Shown: positions 31,952 to 34,134 of the stretch, piece by piece
Numbering within the stretch: the stretch's first letter is position 1
How the letters are laid out: each line of letters begins with the position of its first letter
Origin: CAIKOD01 sp035505975
Lineage (GTDB): Archaea > Halobacteriota > Methanomicrobia > Methanomicrobiales > Methanospirillaceae
Length of the DNA stretch: 34,134 bases
Reading direction: 5' to 3'
NCBI GenBank assembly: GCA_035505975.1
Contig: DATJQJ010000002.1
Coordinates: 1-34,134, forward strand
Notes under the pieces: generated by a model
What the model saw: the letters and a program-made list of their open reading frames with translations, nothing else
The model's database searches: none
Told to the model about the DNA's origin: nothing
Translations under genes and position numbers: made by a program

Positions 31952-32491
31952 ATGGAAAAGAAAGAATATGATCCGGGGAATTCAACGCCAGTGAAATCTC
32001 TCGTGATCGTTTTTTCCGGTCATCACGGGAATACGGAGAAAATTGCGAATGCCTGTGCGAAGGTCCTCGCTGCACCGGTGAAAACACCAAAGCAGGTCAG
32101 GCCTGATGAGTTGAAGGATTACGACCTCGTTGGCTTTGGTTCCGGGATCTACAGCGCAACGTTTCACCAGTCCCTCCTCGATCTTGCCGGCAGGCTGCCA
32201 CCCGTGAATGGCAGGAAGGCCTTTCTTTTCTCAACGTTCGGGGCCCCTGCTATCATTGCGAGCAGGGAATTTATAGAAAAAAATCACCAGCAGATGCGGG
32301 AAAAACTACAGGAAAAAGGTTACACGGTTATCGGTGAATTCGGCTGTGGGGGGTGGAACACGAACAGTTTCCTGAAATATTTTGGGGGGCTCAACAAGGG
32401 GCGGCCGGATGCCGGAGACATCAGGAATGCGGAAGAGTTTACAGAGAAAGTTATGGGGTTAGCACGCAGGGGGAACAGTTCCCCAATCTGA
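31952..32491 (+). CDS. Flavodoxin family protein
   Basis: 179 residues from the ATG at 31952 with AAGGTG just before it. The FMN phosphate loop is VIVFSGHHGNTEKIANACAKVL (residues about 18-39), where flavodoxins have SxTGNT. Then DYDLVGFGSGIYSATFHQSL (about 57-76, first FMN loop) and FLFSTFGAP follow. A Gly-rich FGCGGWNTNSFLKYFGGLNKG segment is the second flavin loop. A short hydrophilic N-terminal extension (MEKKEYDPGNSTPVK) precedes the fold. It would carry electrons or act as a flavodoxin-type reductase, and the partner is unknown. A possible TATA box, ACATATATCC, is at 31925-31934. Confidence 0.88.
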   Translation: MEKKEYDPGNSTPVKSLVIVFSGHHGNTEKIANACAKVLAAPVKTPKQVRPDELKDYDLVGFGSGIYSATFHQSLLDLAGRLPPVNGRKAFLFSTFGAPAIIASREFIEKNHQQMREKLQEKGYTVIGEFGCGGWNTNSFLKYFGGLNKGRPDAGDIRNAEEFTEKVMGLARRGNSSPI

Positions 32492-32690
32492 GGAAATTTT
32501 ATGACTCCCCTGAATGAAGGACAGATTAGGAGGAACCTGATTGTAAGGTCATGAAGAAAAATGTATTGTTGCACTGATAATTTTTTAGAGAATTTTCACA
32601 GGCCACGGTGGCTGCACCGGACAAGAACCAGGGCTTTTTCAAGGACTGGTTCACAACCGGGTGAGGACTTATGCTGAGGAGAACCAGTCC

Positions 32691-34016
32691 GTGAAGATCA
32701 CCCTGATAAGCTCCAGGAGCGACATGGCCGGCCGGAATATCCACCGGCATATTTACGAATACCTGGAAAACGGGATCCCCTGTATACCCAGGGAAGAGGA
32801 AATGCCCGCACACCGGTTCTCACATATCGAAGTCGATGGCAGGCTGATCTTCCAGGACGGGATCGATCGCGGGACCGACGCCGATCTCATTGTATTCCTC
32901 TCGAGGCATGCATCGAGAAACCCGGTGCCGGTCCTGACGGTTCACTGCACGGGCAACACAGGGAAAGCGGAACTGGGGGGCAGCGACCGGTCATTGGCAC
33001 CTGCGGCGCCAGAATGGATGAAAGCAGTCCTCATCAACCTCCGGATGCTCGCCCCGCCCGGATTCGGTGCCTGTTACGAGGTCACCCATCATGGACCAAC
33101 GGATCTCCGGATACCCTCATTTTTTGTCGAGATAGGAAGTACGGAACGGGAATGGGCAAATGCTGATGCGGGAGCTGCGGTTGCTGCCGCCGTACTGACC
33201 GCCAGCCCCGGGCGATCGATACCCCTGATCAGCCTGGGCGGCAACCATTACGCCAGGCGGCAGACCGATATTGCCGGAAATACACAGGCTGCATTCGGCC
33301 ACATCGTTCATTCCCGGGAAGTGCCGCTTGTCGACCGGGAGATGATCCGCCTCCTGGCCGGAAGATCCCATGCAGTTGCCGTTCACATCGATCGTAAGGC
33401 GCTCCATGGAGCAGATATGGCACGCATCGAACAGTTGATCAATGAGGAAGGGATGGTCAGGCTCGGCGAGCACGAGCTAACGGCTATCGGCCGCATCCCA
33501 TGGGACCAGTACCTGAAGGTGAGATCCTTGGCACGGGCCCGGGTCCCGGGTGCATCGATCGATATCCATGGCCTTGATTCGATCGAACAGCCGGAGTGGG
33601 CCGGACTGGAGCCGGAAATACTTGGCGCCGCACTGGCCGCCAATGCCGCTGAATTTCTTAAAAAACTGAAAAAAATCCCCTGCATCCACCTTTTCACCGA
33701 AAAATCGCCGGTATTGCCGGTTTTTGTCACGGATCAGAACCAGAAGGCACAATTATTACATGATTTAATAAGCTTATGCGTATCAACCATAGTTATTAAC
33801 GAAGATACTGCAGTTGAAGGAGAGTACCTTATCATCAGAAAGAAGAAGATGGACCCGGGGAAAGCACTCGGACTGGGCGTTCCCCCAGGGCCAATGCTCG
33901 GTCTCCTGATGCAGGGCAAACCAGTGGATGCCGGAGGAAAAAAGATCCTGCCCGGCATGGTCCAGGTCTGCAGTGAGAAGAGGATCCACGTCCCGGGGTT
34001 GGAGAGTTACATATGA
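32691..34016 (+). CDS. dtdA: D-aminoacyl-tRNA deacylase, archaeal type, with C-terminal extension
   Basis: 441 residues from GTG 32691 (MKITLISSRSDMAGRNI), which has GAGGAG about ten bases upstream. The longer frame from GTG 32661 is unlikely. It removes D-amino acids from tRNA. Family motifs: FLSRHASRNPVPVLTVHCTGN, CYEVTHHGPTDL, SLGGNHYARRQTDIA and VHIDRKALHG. The core ends near residue 270. About 120 residues of less conserved sequence follow, and a final segment (391-441) reads LGVPPGPMLGLLMQGKPVD and ILPGMVQV. This resembles the PPGPxxGxLxxG element of RNase Z. The stop overlaps the start of ftsZ (ATGA). Confidence 0.9.
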   Translation: MKITLISSRSDMAGRNIHRHIYEYLENGIPCIPREEEMPAHRFSHIEVDGRLIFQDGIDRGTDADLIVFLSRHASRNPVPVLTVHCTGNTGKAELGGSDRSLAPAAPEWMKAVLINLRMLAPPGFGACYEVTHHGPTDLRIPSFFVEIGSTEREWANADAGAAVAAAVLTASPGRSIPLISLGGNHYARRQTDIAGNTQAAFGHIVHSREVPLVDREMIRLLAGRSHAVAVHIDRKALHGADMARIEQLINEEGMVRLGEHELTAIGRIPWDQYLKVRSLARARVPGASIDIHGLDSIEQPEWAGLEPEILGAALAANAAEFLKKLKKIPCIHLFTEKSPVLPVFVTDQNQKAQLLHDLISLCVSTIVINEDTAVEGEYLIIRKKKMDPGKALGLGVPPGPMLGLLMQGKPVDAGGKKILPGMVQVCSEKRIHVPGLESYI

Positions 34017-34134
34017 GGTCGATCGTAGAAGAGGCACTGACACGAGTGAGGGATGAACCATCTGATGTCTCGAAGAGCGATGAAGAACTTGATCAGATTC
34101 TGAAAGAATTAAAAACCGAGATTTCGGTCATCGG
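34013..34134 (+). CDS. ftsZ: Cell division protein FtsZ, N-terminal start only
   Basis: The frame begins at the ATG overlapping the dtdA stop and runs off the right edge after 40 codons: MRSIVEEALTRVRDEP, DEELDQILKEL, KTEISVIG. Archaeal FtsZ1 proteins start with such a variable, acidic 30-40 residue lead followed by I-x-V-(I/V)-G-C-G-G-G, and the window ends exactly where CGGGG would be expected. The GTP-binding core is outside the window, so the assignment rests on the lead sequence and is inference. Co-translation with dtdA would link a tRNA quality enzyme to cell division. Confidence 0.65.
   Translation, partial: MRSIVEEALTRVRDEPSDVSKSDEELDQILKELKTEISVI

Noticed and set aside
1..34134. 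CRISPR arrays, defence systems or prophage
   Set aside because: No regularly spaced repeats, cas-like, restriction or phage structural genes were found on either strand.

Overview
The window reads as a chromosomal segment of a methanogenic euryarchaeon, most probably of the order Methanomicrobiales. The archaeal markers are TBP, transcription factor S, Pth2, TruD, an archaeosortase, DtdA, an archaeal IleRS, Thg1, MptE (methanopterin pathway), a geranylgeranyl reductase-type flavoprotein and the start of an FtsZ. TATA boxes about 25-30 bases upstream of start codons (several apparently leaderless) and GAGG-type ribosome sites fit as well. No replication origin, rRNA or CRISPR array was seen. 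The order is inferred from protein flavour, not from a marker search.

Left part (1-7400): the 3' end of a CobN-type metal chelatase is followed by a tightly overlapping ABC-2 ATPase, permease and substrate-binding lipoprotein, probably one operon. A decayed zone follows. It holds a beta-propeller pseudogene with an in-frame TAG, cut by an 853-bp IS1595-like element whose transposase is frameshifted, then coding debris and a small lysine-rich ORF. Two convergent NikR paralogs (117 of 140 residues identical by eye) close the zone. Both carry a related 26-bp dyad at the same distance from the start codon. Metal handling is the shared theme.

Centre (7574-16454): a geranylgeranyl reductase-like flavoprotein faces pth2-truD. 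Next come arfC (riboflavin/F420 precursor), a CDP-alcohol phosphatidyltransferase (archaeal lipid head group), an archaeosortase divergent from TFS, an unlisted 59-residue membrane protein, TBP, a winged-helix regulator and tRNA-Lys(CTT). A 54-bp GC-rich hairpin element occurs twice here in opposite orientation, with a possible decayed third copy.

Right part (16608-34134): a RCK_N-DHH phosphoesterase, mptE and an unusual radical SAM/HhH protein form an overlapping operon. A site-2 protease with CBS domains is divergent from a PRC-barrel protein. Thg1 converges on IleRS. An aldehyde dehydrogenase with a LOG-like protein converges on a molybdopterin operon (small Cys protein, moeA, moeA-PBP fusion). 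A flavodoxin, DtdA and the first 40 codons of ftsZ end the window.
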